DNA of 64,000 nucleotides from Streptomyces flaveolus. Its GTDB lineage: Bacteria > Actinomycetota > Actinomycetes > Streptomycetales > Streptomycetaceae. The translations under genes and the position numbers were made by a program. The notes under the pieces are model-generated. The model saw only the letters and a program-made list of their open reading frames with translations, was not told where the DNA came from and did not search any database. The stretch spans positions 62,001-126,000 of the forward strand of contig NZ_JNWV01000010.1 in the NCBI RefSeq assembly GCF_000716535.1, written 5' to 3'. This document shows positions 27,882 through 36,383 of this stretch, piece by piece. Position 1 is the stretch's first letter, and every line of letters begins with the position of its first letter.

Positions 27882-28469
27882 GTGGGGGACCTCCTGCTGG
27901 TCCGCCACGGTGAGACGGAGTGGAGCCTGTCGGGACAGCACACCAGCTGGACCGACCTGGCCCTCACAGAGCACGGCGAGGAACAGGCCAAGTCCCTCGC
28001 CCCGCTCCTCACCGGCCGGACCTACGCCCTGGCGCTCGCCAGTCCGCTGAGCCGCGCCCTGCGCACCGCCGAACTGGCGGGCATTCCCGGGGTCGTGCCG
28101 GACCCCGACCTGCACGAGTGGGACTACGGCGGCTACGAGGGCATCACCACCGCCGAGATCCACCGCACCCGGCCCGACTGGGACCTGTGGACCGACGGCG
28201 TGCCGCCCGGCCCCGAGGGACACCCGGGCGAGTCGCCGGAGGAGATCGGCGCCCGCGCCGACCGGGTCCTGGCCCGCCTGTCCCCGGCCCTCGCGCAGGG
28301 GGACGTGGTCCTCGTCGCCCACGCCCACTTCCTGCGTGTCCTCACCGCCCGCCGGCTGGGCCTGCCGCCCGCCGATGGCCGGCTGTTCCAGCTCGCCACC
28401 GGCACGGTCAGCCGTCTGTCGACGGAACACGACCGCCCGGTGATCACGGAGTGGAACGTACGGCCGTAG
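27882..28469 (+). CDS. Histidine phosphatase (phosphoglycerate-mutase-like)
   Basis: A 195-residue histidine phosphatase superfamily protein. The phosphoacceptor motif LVRHGETEW lies at residues 5-13, LASPLSRALRTAEL near residue 52 and the second catalytic His in LVAHAHFLRVL near residue 145. GTG start 6 bp after the gnd stop, last gene of the pentose-phosphate cassette. It may dephosphorylate a sugar phosphate; the substrate is not clear. A strong terminator follows. Confidence 0.88.
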   Translation: MGDLLLVRHGETEWSLSGQHTSWTDLALTEHGEEQAKSLAPLLTGRTYALALASPLSRALRTAELAGIPGVVPDPDLHEWDYGGYEGITTAEIHRTRPDWDLWTDGVPPGPEGHPGESPEEIGARADRVLARLSPALAQGDVVLVAHAHFLRVLTARRLGLPPADGRLFQLATGTVSRLSTEHDRPVITEWNVRP

Positions 28470-28484
28470 CCGGCACCGCACAGC

Positions 28485-28528
28485 CGTGTGCCCCCGGTCC
28501 GCCGACAGCGGCGCACCGGGGGCACACG
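28485..28528 (+). terminator. Terminator of the pentose-phosphate cassette
   Basis: A 14-bp perfect stem (CGTGTGCCCCCGGT with ACCGGGGGCACACG) around a 16-nt loop, 16 bp after the last stop; no clear T run. Confidence 0.75.
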
Positions 28529-28578
28529 CGTGCAACCTCCCGGCGGTCCGGGCGGATTGACAGGTACCTGGCCCTCGG

Positions 28579-30057
28579 GTGAGAGTCCCGCTGGTGGAGA
28601 TCAACGATCTGACGGCGGCCGAGGAACGGGTGTGGCGGGCGTTTCCGCGCGGGGAGGCCGTGGATTTCCGGGCGTCACCCGACGACGACCCCGCCGACGG
28701 TGCGGGCTGGGGCGCCGAACGGACCGTGCGGGCGCGGGTGTTGCGGGCGCTGCTCCTCGGCGGGCCGCGGCAGGACGGCGAGACGGCCGCGCTCAGTCTC
28801 GCGGGCGCCCGGATCACGGGCCGGCTGGATCTGCAGTACGCGACCATCGACCACCCGGTGCGGCTGCGGCACTGCCACTTCGACGAGGCCCCGCGGTGCC
28901 ACGCCGCCCGGCTGCGCGAACTCAACCTCAGCGAGTCCGTCCTGCCCGGACTGGTCGCTCACGCCGTGCAGGTCGACGGTGTCATACGGCTGACCCGGGC
29001 CCGGTGCACCGGGATCGTGCGGCTGGGCGGCGCCCGGATCGCCGGCAGCCTGTACCTGGAGGGCGCCGAGGTGGCCGCGCCGGACGCGGCGGAGCCGGTG
29101 CTCCAGCTCAACCAGGCCGCGGTCGGCGCCGACCTGTGGGCACCGGGGCTGCGCACCCAGGGGCAGACACGGCTGAGCGGCGCGACCGTCGCCGGGTCGG
29201 TCAACCTCAGCGAGGCGCGGCTCGACAACCCCGGGCACGCCGCGCTGGAGGCGGAGACCTTCACCGTCGACGGCGACATGCTGGTGCGGTACGCGCAGGT
29301 GCGCGGCTCGACGGGCCTGCGCGGCGCCCGCATCGCCGGGCGGCTCGACCTGTCGTACACCGCCCTTTCCCATCCGGGGAGTTCGGCGCTACGGGCCAGC
29401 AGCACGACCATCGGCGAGCTGTGGCTGCGCAAGGGGCCGCCCATGGAAGGCGCCCTCAACCTGCGGCGCGCGCAGATCGACGTCCTGTTCCTGGAACCGG
29501 AGTCGGCGCCCGGCAAGGTGCTCCTCAACCACCTGTCGTACACCTCCCTCGTCCCGCACGAACCCGCCGAGCGCCGCCTGCCCATGCTGGAGCGGGACCG
29601 CGACGGCTACATCCCGCACGCCTACGAGCAGTTGACGGCCGCCTACCGCCGCGTCGGCGACGACCACGCGGCCCGGCTGGTGCAGCTCGCCAAGCAGCGC
29701 CGGCACCGCCACACGCTCCCCTGGTACGGCCGGCTGTGGGGCCTCGTCCAGGACGTCACCGTCGGCTACGGCTTCCGGCCGCTGCGGGCCGCCGGCTGGC
29801 TGCTGTCGCTGCTCGCGCTCGGTTCCGTCGTCTTCGCGCTGCACCACCCGCGGCCGCTGAAGGCGGGCGAGGCACCGCCGTTCCACCCGGTGTTCTACAC
29901 GCTCGACCTGCTGCTGCCGGTGATCTCCTTCGGGCAGGACTCCGCGTTCGCGCCGCGCGACGGCTACCAGGTGCTCGCCTACGTCCTCGTCCTCGCCGGC
30001 TGGATCCTGGCGACGACGGTGATCGCCGGTGTCACCCGCACGGTCAGCCGCCAGTGA
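28579..30057 (+). CDS. Beta-helix-like repeat protein with C-terminal membrane anchor
   Basis: A 492-residue protein not assigned to a characterised enzyme. Residues about 70-320 form a series of pentapeptide-like or right-handed beta-helix repeats (LSLAGARITGRLDLQYATI, LRELNLSESVLPG, VRLGGARIAGSLYLEGAEV, LSGATVAGSVNLSEARL, LRGARIAGRLDLSYTAL). A helical segment with many Arg residues follows and then three membrane spans (about 405-425, 438-455 and 470-488). GTG start. It converges with the dehydroshikimate dehydratase gene, overlapping by 14 bp. Such proteins are common in Streptomyces; a scaffold or surface-sensing role is guesswork. Confidence 0.75.
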   Translation: MRVPLVEINDLTAAEERVWRAFPRGEAVDFRASPDDDPADGAGWGAERTVRARVLRALLLGGPRQDGETAALSLAGARITGRLDLQYATIDHPVRLRHCHFDEAPRCHAARLRELNLSESVLPGLVAHAVQVDGVIRLTRARCTGIVRLGGARIAGSLYLEGAEVAAPDAAEPVLQLNQAAVGADLWAPGLRTQGQTRLSGATVAGSVNLSEARLDNPGHAALEAETFTVDGDMLVRYAQVRGSTGLRGARIAGRLDLSYTALSHPGSSALRASSTTIGELWLRKGPPMEGALNLRRAQIDVLFLEPESAPGKVLLNHLSYTSLVPHEPAERRLPMLERDRDGYIPHAYEQLTAAYRRVGDDHAARLVQLAKQRRHRHTLPWYGRLWGLVQDVTVGYGFRPLRAAGWLLSLLALGSVVFALHHPRPLKAGEAPPFHPVFYTLDLLLPVISFGQDSAFAPRDGYQVLAYVLVLAGWILATTVIAGVTRTVSRQ

Positions 30058-31834
30058 GGCCGCGTGCCGCGTGCTGGGCCGCCAGCCGCACCGGCGCGTT
30101 CACGGCGCCGTACCCCTGGTAGCCCGGATCGCGCTGGACCAGTTCGAAGAAGACCCGGCCGACGGTCTCGGTGTAGCAGTGCCAAAAGGCGCCGCCCGCC
30201 TCGCGGTCGTAGAGGATGCCGAGGTCCCGGTAGGTCTCCAGCTCCCCGTCGGCGAACTCGTACCGGGCGGCGAGGTCGTCGTGGTAGTTGGCCGGTACCG
30301 GCAGCAGCCGTCCGCCCGCCGCACGGAAGGCGCGGGCGGCGGCCACCACGTCGTCCACGGCGAGGGCGATGTGCGCCGCGTGCACGGTGTCGTCACCGGG
30401 GGCCGCCCCGACCGCGAGGGCGATCCGGACGCTGCCGTCGGCGTTGGTGACGGCACGGCTGCGCAGGAGCCCGTAGGGGTCGGCGAGGTCGACGCTCTCC
30501 TGGGCGTGCAGGCCGAGGACGCTGCGGTGGAAGAGCGTCGCCTCGTCGAAGTGGTGCCAGGGCTGGGCGAGCGCGAGATGGTCGATGCGGGCGGCCGGCC
30601 CGTGGACGTCCGTCAGGTGCTCGAAGTCGGCACGCCAGTCGGGGAGTCGGGGGTGCCCGGTGGCGCAGAAGAAGAGTTCAGTGCCGTCGGGTGCGGCCAC
30701 CGCGTCGAGCGGGACGTCCTCGGGGGCGCGCCGCCGGGGCAGCACCGGGGCCAGCAGGGCTTCCGCGCGGCGGGCGGCGCCGGCCGGGTCCGGGGACTCC
30801 AGGCCGATCGCGGCGAGCCGGGTGCCCGCGCGGCGCGCGGCCGGGCCGGTGTTGACCAGGACGCGGGCGTCGCCGCGCTGCCACAGGTCGACGGGTTTGC
30901 CGCGGTGCCGGGCGGCCCGGGTGAAGCCGAGGGCGCCGAGCAGGGCGGTGACGGGTTCGGCGTCCGGGGTGAGGAGTTCGGCGAAGGCGACCCCGGTCGG
31001 GACGACGGGCTCGGGCAACTCGGCCACGCCGACGGACTCTTGGAGGAGCAGCAGGGACCGTTGGGCGTCGACGGCGGTGGGACCGGCGTCGGCCTGCCGG
31101 AAGACGTCGTTGAAGACCTCCAGGGAGAGCGGGCCGGAGTAGCCGGTGCGCAGCACATGGGTGAGCAGGCCCGCGAGGTCGAAGCCGCCCTGGCCGGGGA
31201 AGCAGCGGTAGTGGCGGCTCCACTGGAGGACGTCCATGGCGAGCAGTGGGGCGTCCGCGAGCTGGAGGAAGAAGATCTTCTCGCCGGGGATGTCCTCGAT
31301 GCCCTTGGGGTCGCTGCCCCGGGACAGGATGTGGAAGCTGTCCAGGCAGGTGCCGAGGGCCGGGTGCCCGGCGGCCTCCACGATGCGCCAGGCGTGGTCG
31401 TACGTACTGACGTGCCGTCCCCAGGCGAGCGCCTCGTAGGCCACCCGGATGCCGAACTCGCTCGCCAGGTCGGCGAGTCGGCTGAGCTGCCCGGCGGCGA
31501 GGGCGTCGTCGTCCAGGGCGTCCGGGGAGACGCTGGAGCAGACGAGCACGGTGTCGGCGCCGAGCCGCCGCATCAGCTCGAACTTGTGCCGGGCACGGCG
31601 GAGATTGCGTGCGAAGACCTCGTCCGGCACGGCCTCGATGTCCCGCATCGGCTGGTAGAGGTCGACGGCCAGACCGAGGTCGGCGCAGCGGGCGCGGATC
31701 TCCTCGGGCGAGAGGGGGCTGGCGAGGAGGTCGTTCTCGAAGATCTCCACCCCGTCGAACCCGGCACGGGAGGCGGCGGTGAGCTTCTCGGTGAGAGGGC
31801 CGCTGAGGGAGACGGTGGCGATGGAGGTGTGCAA
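30044..31834 (-). CDS. quiC: 3-Dehydroshikimate dehydratase (QuiC-type fusion)
   Basis: A 596-residue two-domain protein. Residues 1-280 are a sugar-phosphate isomerase/epimerase TIM barrel (GFDGVEIFENDLL, YEALAWGRHV, LDSFHILSRGSD), the active dehydratase domain that turns 3-dehydroshikimate into protocatechuate; residues about 290-596 are a 4-hydroxyphenylpyruvate dioxygenase-like VOC domain (ARIDHLALAQPW, ending FFELVQRDPGYQGYGAVN). This fusion is established for Pseudomonas and Actinobacteria QuiC. The TTG start is chosen because AAGGAG lies 7 nt upstream; a longer open frame lacks any site. Downstream of a shikimate dehydrogenase gene, it completes a quinate/shikimate degradation route. 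Confidence 0.88.
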   Translation of the reverse strand: MHTSIATVSLSGPLTEKLTAASRAGFDGVEIFENDLLASPLSPEEIRARCADLGLAVDLYQPMRDIEAVPDEVFARNLRRARHKFELMRRLGADTVLVCSSVSPDALDDDALAAGQLSRLADLASEFGIRVAYEALAWGRHVSTYDHAWRIVEAAGHPALGTCLDSFHILSRGSDPKGIEDIPGEKIFFLQLADAPLLAMDVLQWSRHYRCFPGQGGFDLAGLLTHVLRTGYSGPLSLEVFNDVFRQADAGPTAVDAQRSLLLLQESVGVAELPEPVVPTGVAFAELLTPDAEPVTALLGALGFTRAARHRGKPVDLWQRGDARVLVNTGPAARRAGTRLAAIGLESPDPAGAARRAEALLAPVLPRRRAPEDVPLDAVAAPDGTELFFCATGHPRLPDWRADFEHLTDVHGPAARIDHLALAQPWHHFDEATLFHRSVLGLHAQESVDLADPYGLLRSRAVTNADGSVRIALAVGAAPGDDTVHAAHIALAVDDVVAAARAFRAAGGRLLPVPANYHDDLAARYEFADGELETYRDLGILYDREAGGAFWHCYTETVGRVFFELVQRDPGYQGYGAVNAPVRLAAQHAARGLTGG

Positions 31835-31990
31835 GACGCTGCTCCTTGGTGTGCACGGTGACTGAGCCGCGCCCGGGGGGCGCGGGCTGTGTTCGACGTG
31901 CGGCTCCGCCGCGTGGGCGCGACCGGCCACGGCGGTCGGCGACCCTTGGCCGGCTCGGGCGCGACCCCGGCCGCGGTGGGTCCGCATCCG

Positions 31991-32875
31991 TCAGCCGGCG
32001 GTGCTCCCCGAGTGCTCCACCCCGGCCAGTTCCTCGATGTCGGCCAACATCCGCGTACTGTCCGGCTCCCTCCCGGTGAAGAGCCGAAACGCGTCCGCCG
32101 CCTGGAAAACGGCCATGCCGCCCCCTCCCAGCACGGCGCAGCCGACCGCCCGCGCGGCCCGGACCAGCTCCGTCTCCAGCGGCCGGTACACCACTTCGGC
32201 GACCCACAGCCCGGGCCGCAGCAGTTCCGCCGGCAACGGCAGACCGGGATGGGCGGCCATACCGATGGGCGTGGCGTGCACGAGACCGTCGGCATCGCGC
32301 AGCGACGCCCCCAGCCGGTCCGCCGTCGCCGCCCCCGCCCGGTCGGGGCCGAAGTGCCGTTGGAGGGAGGCCGCGAGGTCGGCGGCCCGTTCGGGCCGGG
32401 CGTCCACGACGGTGACCCGGCCGGCGCCGAGGGTGAGGACGGCGTGCGCGACGGCCGCGCCGGCGCCGCCCGCGCCGAGCTGGACGACCCGTTCCATGGG
32501 GGCGTCCGGCAGACCCCGGGCGAAGGAGGCGGCGAAGCCGGTGACGTCGGTGTTGTGGCCGACGGCCCGGCCGCCGTCGAAGACGACGGTGTTGACCGCC
32601 CCGAGCGCCTCGGCCCGTGGGTCGAGCGCGTCCAGGTGCGGCAGGACCAGTTGCTTGCAGGGGTGGGTGATGTTGAGGCCGTCGAAACCGAGGTCGCGGG
32701 CGGCGCGGACCAGGTCGCCGACCGCCTCGGGCGACACGCCGAGGACATCGGTGTCCAGGAGCCGGTACAGGTACCGCAGGCCCTGCCGGTCCGCCTCCCG
32801 GTGGTGCAGGGCCGGGCTGAGCGAGGGGCCGATCCCGGCCCCGATCAGCCCGACGAGATACGAGTCCTTGGCCAC
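31991..32875 (-). CDS. Shikimate/quinate dehydrogenase
   Basis: A 294-residue shikimate dehydrogenase-family enzyme. Catalytic Lys in GLNITHPCKQLVLP near residue 70, Asp in GHNTDVTGF near residue 108 and the nucleotide fold GAGGAGAAVAHA near residue 132. ATP-independent oxidation of quinate or shikimate to the 3-dehydro compound is the expected role because the neighbour is a dehydroshikimate dehydratase and not an aromatic-amino-acid gene. GTG start with GGGAGG upstream. It is divergent from a TetR regulator with a palindromic operator between them. Confidence 0.9.
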   Translation of the reverse strand: MAKDSYLVGLIGAGIGPSLSPALHHREADRQGLRYLYRLLDTDVLGVSPEAVGDLVRAARDLGFDGLNITHPCKQLVLPHLDALDPRAEALGAVNTVVFDGGRAVGHNTDVTGFAASFARGLPDAPMERVVQLGAGGAGAAVAHAVLTLGAGRVTVVDARPERAADLAASLQRHFGPDRAGAATADRLGASLRDADGLVHATPIGMAAHPGLPLPAELLRPGLWVAEVVYRPLETELVRAARAVGCAVLGGGGMAVFQAADAFRLFTGREPDSTRMLADIEELAGVEHSGSTAG

Positions 32876-32895
32876 GCGGGGACCTCCCGGGACGA

Positions 32896-32923
32896 AGCTA
32901 ATGTACGAACTAGTACGTTAGCT
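32896..32923. promoter_or_regulatory. TetR operator between quinate genes and regulator
   Basis: Inverted repeat AGCTAATGTAC / GTACGTTAGCT with 11-bp arms (one mismatch) around the spacer GAACTA. It lies 21 bp upstream of the shikimate dehydrogenase start and within the leader region of the tetR gene, an ideal site for joint repression. Confidence 0.8.
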
Positions 32924-33040
32924 ATATCAGCCGCAGGGACCATCCGGAAGACCCTCGCCGCGTCCCCGGGCCCTGCTTCTACAATCACCGGCACGCGAAC
33001 GAGCGCGCCGCCCCGGCGCCTCACGGCCCGGAGGACAGCG

Positions 33041-33706
33041 ATGACCAGCGTCGACGAACCGGTACGACCCGGCGGGCGGGTGCGCGACGCCGCCCGTACC
33101 AAGGCCGAGATCCTCGACGTGGCCACGCAGGAGTTCGCCCGCGCCGGTTACGACGGCGCCCGCGTCGACGAGATCGCCGCCCGCACCCGCACCACGAAGC
33201 GGATGATCTACTACTACTTCGGCGGCAAGGAGCAGTTGTTCACGGCCGTGCTGGAGCGGGCGTACGGGGTGATCCGGGACGCCGAGCAGGAGCTGGACGT
33301 CGACCACCTGGACCCGGTGGCCGCGATCCGGCGGCTGGCCGAGCTGACCTTCGACCACCACGAGCGGCACCCGGACTTCATCCGGCTGGTCAGCATCGAG
33401 AACATCCACGGCGCCGAGCACATCGCGGCCTCCGAGAAGCTGGGCCGGATCGGCTCCCCGGCGCTGGACGTCATCCGCCGCATCCTCGCCGCCGGACAGG
33501 AGTCCGGGCTGTTCACGGCCGACGTGGACGCGGTCGACCTGCACGCGATGATCAGCTCCTTCTGCTTCTTCCGGGTCGCCAACCGGCACACGTTCGGCGC
33601 CCTGTTCGGCCGGGACCTGGTGGACCCGGCGCAGCGGGAGCACTACCAGACCATGCTCGGCGACATGGTGATCGCCTACCTGACGGCGGAGCGGGCGGCC
33701 GGCTGA
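33041..33706 (+). CDS. TetR-family regulator of quinate/shikimate catabolism
   Basis: A 221-residue TetR regulator. N-terminal helix-turn-helix: ARTKAEILDVATQEFARAGY, GARVDEIAARTRTTKRMIYYYF; C-terminal ligand domain resembles the TetR_C class (HPDFIRLVSIENIHGAEH). ATG with GAGGAC 5 nt upstream; the much longer open frame upstream runs through noncoding and antisense DNA. Position between catabolic genes and an importer suggests that it senses quinate, shikimate or protocatechuate. Confidence 0.9.
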   Translation: MTSVDEPVRPGGRVRDAARTKAEILDVATQEFARAGYDGARVDEIAARTRTTKRMIYYYFGGKEQLFTAVLERAYGVIRDAEQELDVDHLDPVAAIRRLAELTFDHHERHPDFIRLVSIENIHGAEHIAASEKLGRIGSPALDVIRRILAAGQESGLFTADVDAVDLHAMISSFCFFRVANRHTFGALFGRDLVDPAQREHYQTMLGDMVIAYLTAERAAG

Positions 33707-33767
33707 CGCTTTCGCGCACTGCTCTTGACACCGGGGAAACGCGGGCGCAACATCCCACCCACCGCGA

Positions 33768-33793
33768 CTAACTACCCAGTGGGTTAATTAGCT
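33768..33793. promoter_or_regulatory. Possible operator before the MFS gene
   Basis: CTAACTACCCAGTGGGTTAATTAG contains the palindrome ACCCAGTGGGT and outer CTAA/TTAG ends reminiscent of the operator at 32896. A TTGACA box at 33725-33730 precedes it by about 40 bp. Confidence 0.4.
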
Positions 33794-33871
33794 GCCGTGA
33801 TCCGGCCCGCGTCCCGCCGCTCGCTCCCCCCTCTCCTCGCAGGGTGGAGTCCTCCCCGAAGGAGCACCGCC

Positions 33872-35236
33872 GTGTCCGTCCCCGCCCCTGCTCCCGCCCC
33901 CGGCTCCGCGGCCCCGCCCGGCCAGCCCTGGAAGGCGGCCACCGCCGCCTGGATCGGCAGCGCCCTGGAGTACTACGACTTCTTCCTCTACGGCAGCGCC
34001 GCCGCCCTGATCTTTCCGAAGGTGTTCTTCGACGCCTCCGACCCGGCGACCGCGACCCTGCTCTCGCTCGCCACCTTCGGCGTCGCCTACGCGGCCCGGC
34101 CGCTCGGCGCGCTGGTCCTCGGGCACGTCGGCGACCGGCTCGGTCGCAAGAAGATCATGGTGTTCACGCTGATGCTGATGGGCCTGTCGACGTTCCTGAT
34201 CGGCTGTCTGCCCACCCGGGCCCAGGTCGGCACGCTCGCGCCCGTCCTGCTGGTGCTGTGCCGCGTCCTCCAGGGCGTCTCGGCGGCCGGCGAGCAGGCG
34301 AGCGCCGGTTCGATGAGCCTGGAACACGCGCCGCCGGACCGGCGCGGCTTCTTCACCAGCTTCACGCTCAGCGGCACCCAGGGCGGCCAGCTCATCGCCA
34401 CCCTCGTCTTCATCCCGGTCGCCCGGCTTCCCGAGGACCAACTGCTGTCGTGGGGCTGGCGGGTGCCGTTCTGGCTGAGCGTGGCCGTCGCCGTCGTCGG
34501 CTGGGTCATCCGGCGCCGGCTCCACGAGACCCCGGCCTTCGCCCGGCAGGCGGCGGACGGGGGCGTGGCCCGGCTGCCGCTCGCGGTGCTGCTGCGTGAG
34601 CACTGGGCGGACGTGCTCCGCGTGATCGCGGGCGCGCTCATCGCGTCGGTCAGCACGGTCTTCACGGTGTGGGCGCTGGCCTACGCCACGAGCGACGCGG
34701 TCGGCATGTCCCGTACCGCGATGCTGTGGGTGGGCGCGCTGGCCAACCTGGTAGCGCTCGGCGCGATCCCGCTGTGGGCGACGCTCTCGGACCGGATCGG
34801 GCGCCGGCCGGTGTACCTGATCGGCGCGGTCGGCAGCGCGGTGGCGATGACCGGCTACCTGTGGGCGATCTCCACCGGCTCCTATCCGTTGACGCTGCTC
34901 CTCGGCGTCGTGGCCTTCGGCATCGTCTACAGCGCGGCGAACGGCGTGTGGCCCGCCTTCTACGGCGAGATGTTCGCGACCCGGGTCCGGCTCTCCGGCC
35001 TGGCGATCGGCACGCAGACCGGGTTCGCGGTGGCCGGGTTCGCGGTCACCTTCGCCGCCGAGATCGCCGGTCCGGGCGGCGACGACTGGGCGGCGGTGGC
35101 CCTGTTCACGGCCGCGCTGTGCGTCCCGCCGGCGCTCGCCGCGCTCACCGCCCGCGAGACGCACCGGGTGCCGACGGAACTGCTCGGCGAGCGGACCACG
35201 CGGGAGGCGTCCCGCCGGGAACGGGTTCCGGCCTGA
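33872..35236 (+). CDS. MFS metabolite:proton symporter (shikimate/quinate type)
   Basis: A 454-residue, 12-span transporter of the metabolite:H+ symporter family (ShiA/KgtP class). Motifs: SALEYYDFFLYGSAA at the first span, GHVGDRLGRKKIMV in loop 2-3, QGVSAAGEQASAGSM in span 4 and SDRIGRRPVYL in loop 8-9. GTG start with AAGGAG 8 nt upstream; the preceding 25 codons are proline/arginine-rich and unlikely to be translated. Gene context predicts uptake of quinate, shikimate or a related acid. Confidence 0.9.
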   Translation: MSVPAPAPAPGSAAPPGQPWKAATAAWIGSALEYYDFFLYGSAAALIFPKVFFDASDPATATLLSLATFGVAYAARPLGALVLGHVGDRLGRKKIMVFTLMLMGLSTFLIGCLPTRAQVGTLAPVLLVLCRVLQGVSAAGEQASAGSMSLEHAPPDRRGFFTSFTLSGTQGGQLIATLVFIPVARLPEDQLLSWGWRVPFWLSVAVAVVGWVIRRRLHETPAFARQAADGGVARLPLAVLLREHWADVLRVIAGALIASVSTVFTVWALAYATSDAVGMSRTAMLWVGALANLVALGAIPLWATLSDRIGRRPVYLIGAVGSAVAMTGYLWAISTGSYPLTLLLGVVAFGIVYSAANGVWPAFYGEMFATRVRLSGLAIGTQTGFAVAGFAVTFAAEIAGPGGDDWAAVALFTAALCVPPALAALTARETHRVPTELLGERTTREASRRERVPA

Positions 35237-35578
35237 CACCGGAGGACACGGAGGGTGATCACCGGGCCGGTCGGAACGAGGAGGCCGGGGGCTGGTCGCC
35301 GAGCACCGGGCCGGTGGTGCGGTCGGGGTGGGCGGCGTCCGGCCGGGAGCGGGTTCCGGCCGCACACCGGGGGACACGGAGGACGATCACCGGGCCGGCC
35401 GGAACGAGGAGGCCGGGGGCTGGTCGCCGAGCACGGTGTCGGTGGTGAGGCGCCCGCCGGGAACGGGTTCCGGCCTGACACCGGAGGACACGGAAGGTAT
35501 CGCAGGGCCGGTCGGAACAAGGCGGCCCGGGGCCGGTCGCCGAGCACCGGGCCGGCGGTCGGGTTCCGGCGCGCGGTC
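35222..35578. repeat. Three long tandem repeats (about 114-128 bp)
   Basis: Units starting CGGGTTCCGGCC at 35222, 35350 and 35464 share blocks GACACCGGAGGACACGGA, GGGCCGGTCGGAACGAGG and GGCTGGTCGCCGAGCACC. The first unit begins inside the last codons of the MFS gene, so the repeat seems to have spread from the gene end. The rest of the 455-bp gap holds no gene. Confidence 0.8.
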
Positions 35579-35691
35579 GTGGGCCCCTGGGCACCCCGGT
35601 CCGGGCGTGCGCCCGATCATCGCCGGCCCGGTGTGCCACGGCCGTCACCGGGACTGGGTGACCGGAGGCCCGCGGCCACGGGCCGGGGTGG

Positions 35692-36282
35692 TCAGGAGCC
35701 CTTGGCGGCGTCCAGCAGCGGGCCGAGTTCCTCCACGACCGTCGTGAGCGGCCGTACGTCCCGCTCGGCGCGCGCCATCAGGATCGCGCCCTCCAACGTG
35801 CTGATCATGAGGGTGGCCAGGGACTCGGCGCGGGCAGGCGGTACGCCCATGTCCGTCAACGCCCCGGCGACCGGACCCCGCCAGGTCGCGAACGCGGTGG
35901 CCGCCGCCTCCCGGGTCGAGTCGCCGGAGGTGGCGCAGTCGACGGTGGCGGCGGCGACCGGGCATCCCGCCGCGAAGCCGTCCGCCGCGTACTCGTCGGC
36001 CCACTGCGCGGCCATCGCCGCGAACAGGCCGCTCGGCGTCGGCCGGTCGAGTCCCGCGAGGAAGCGGGCGACCCGCTTGCCCGCGTACCGGCCGGCCCAC
36101 GCGACCGCCTCGTTGACCAACTGTTCCTTGCCGCCCGGGAAGTAGTGCTGGAGGGAGCCGCGCGGTGCCTCCGCGTGCGCGGCCACCTCGCGCATGCCGG
36201 TCGCGGTGACCCCCTGCCGCCGGATGAGCTGGGCCGCGCTGAACACCATCCGCTCCCGCGGTCCGCGCCGCGCCTGCGTCAT
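35692..36282 (-). CDS. TetR-family regulator (LmrA/YxaF type)
   Basis: A 196-residue regulator with N-terminal helix-turn-helix ([37 protein letters not shown]) and a C-terminal domain of the LmrA/YxaF class ([35 protein letters not shown]). Divergent from an NAD(P)-dependent oxidoreductase across a gap that contains two identical-type operators, so it probably represses both itself and the dehydrogenase. ATG chosen at MTQARRG. Confidence 0.9.
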   Translation of the reverse strand: MTQARRGPRERMVFSAAQLIRRQGVTATGMREVAAHAEAPRGSLQHYFPGGKEQLVNEAVAWAGRYAGKRVARFLAGLDRPTPSGLFAAMAAQWADEYAADGFAAGCPVAAATVDCATSGDSTREAAATAFATWRGPVAGALTDMGVPPARAESLATLMISTLEGAILMARAERDVRPLTTVVEELGPLLDAAKGS

Positions 36283-36310
36283 CGTCGACCTCCGTTCCTC
36301 CGCCGCCACT

Positions 36311-36355
36311 CTATGACCGCCGTCATAGCGGCGGCTACTATGACCGGTGTCATAG
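36311..36355. promoter_or_regulatory. Two CTATGAC-N4-GTCATAG operators
   Basis: Perfect palindromes CTATGACCGCCGTCATAG (36311-36328) and CTATGACCGGTGTCATAG (36338-36355), 27 bp apart centre to centre, in the divergent gap between the tetR and the dehydrogenase gene. Typical for cooperative binding of two TetR dimers. Confidence 0.9.
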
Positions 36356-36383
36356 TCGACCGTGGCGCGGAGGGCGGCCTGCC

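Noticed and set aside
24999..28925. 1308-codon minus-strand open frame across opcA, pgi-gnd and phosphatase genes
   Set aside because: Typical antisense frame of very GC-rich coding DNA; no recognisable domains, no ribosome site, and the plus-strand genes are certain.
33725..33793. Possible transposon end or att site at the AT-richer stretch before the MFS gene
   Set aside because: No transposase, no terminal inverted repeats or target duplication; a promoter/operator explains it better.
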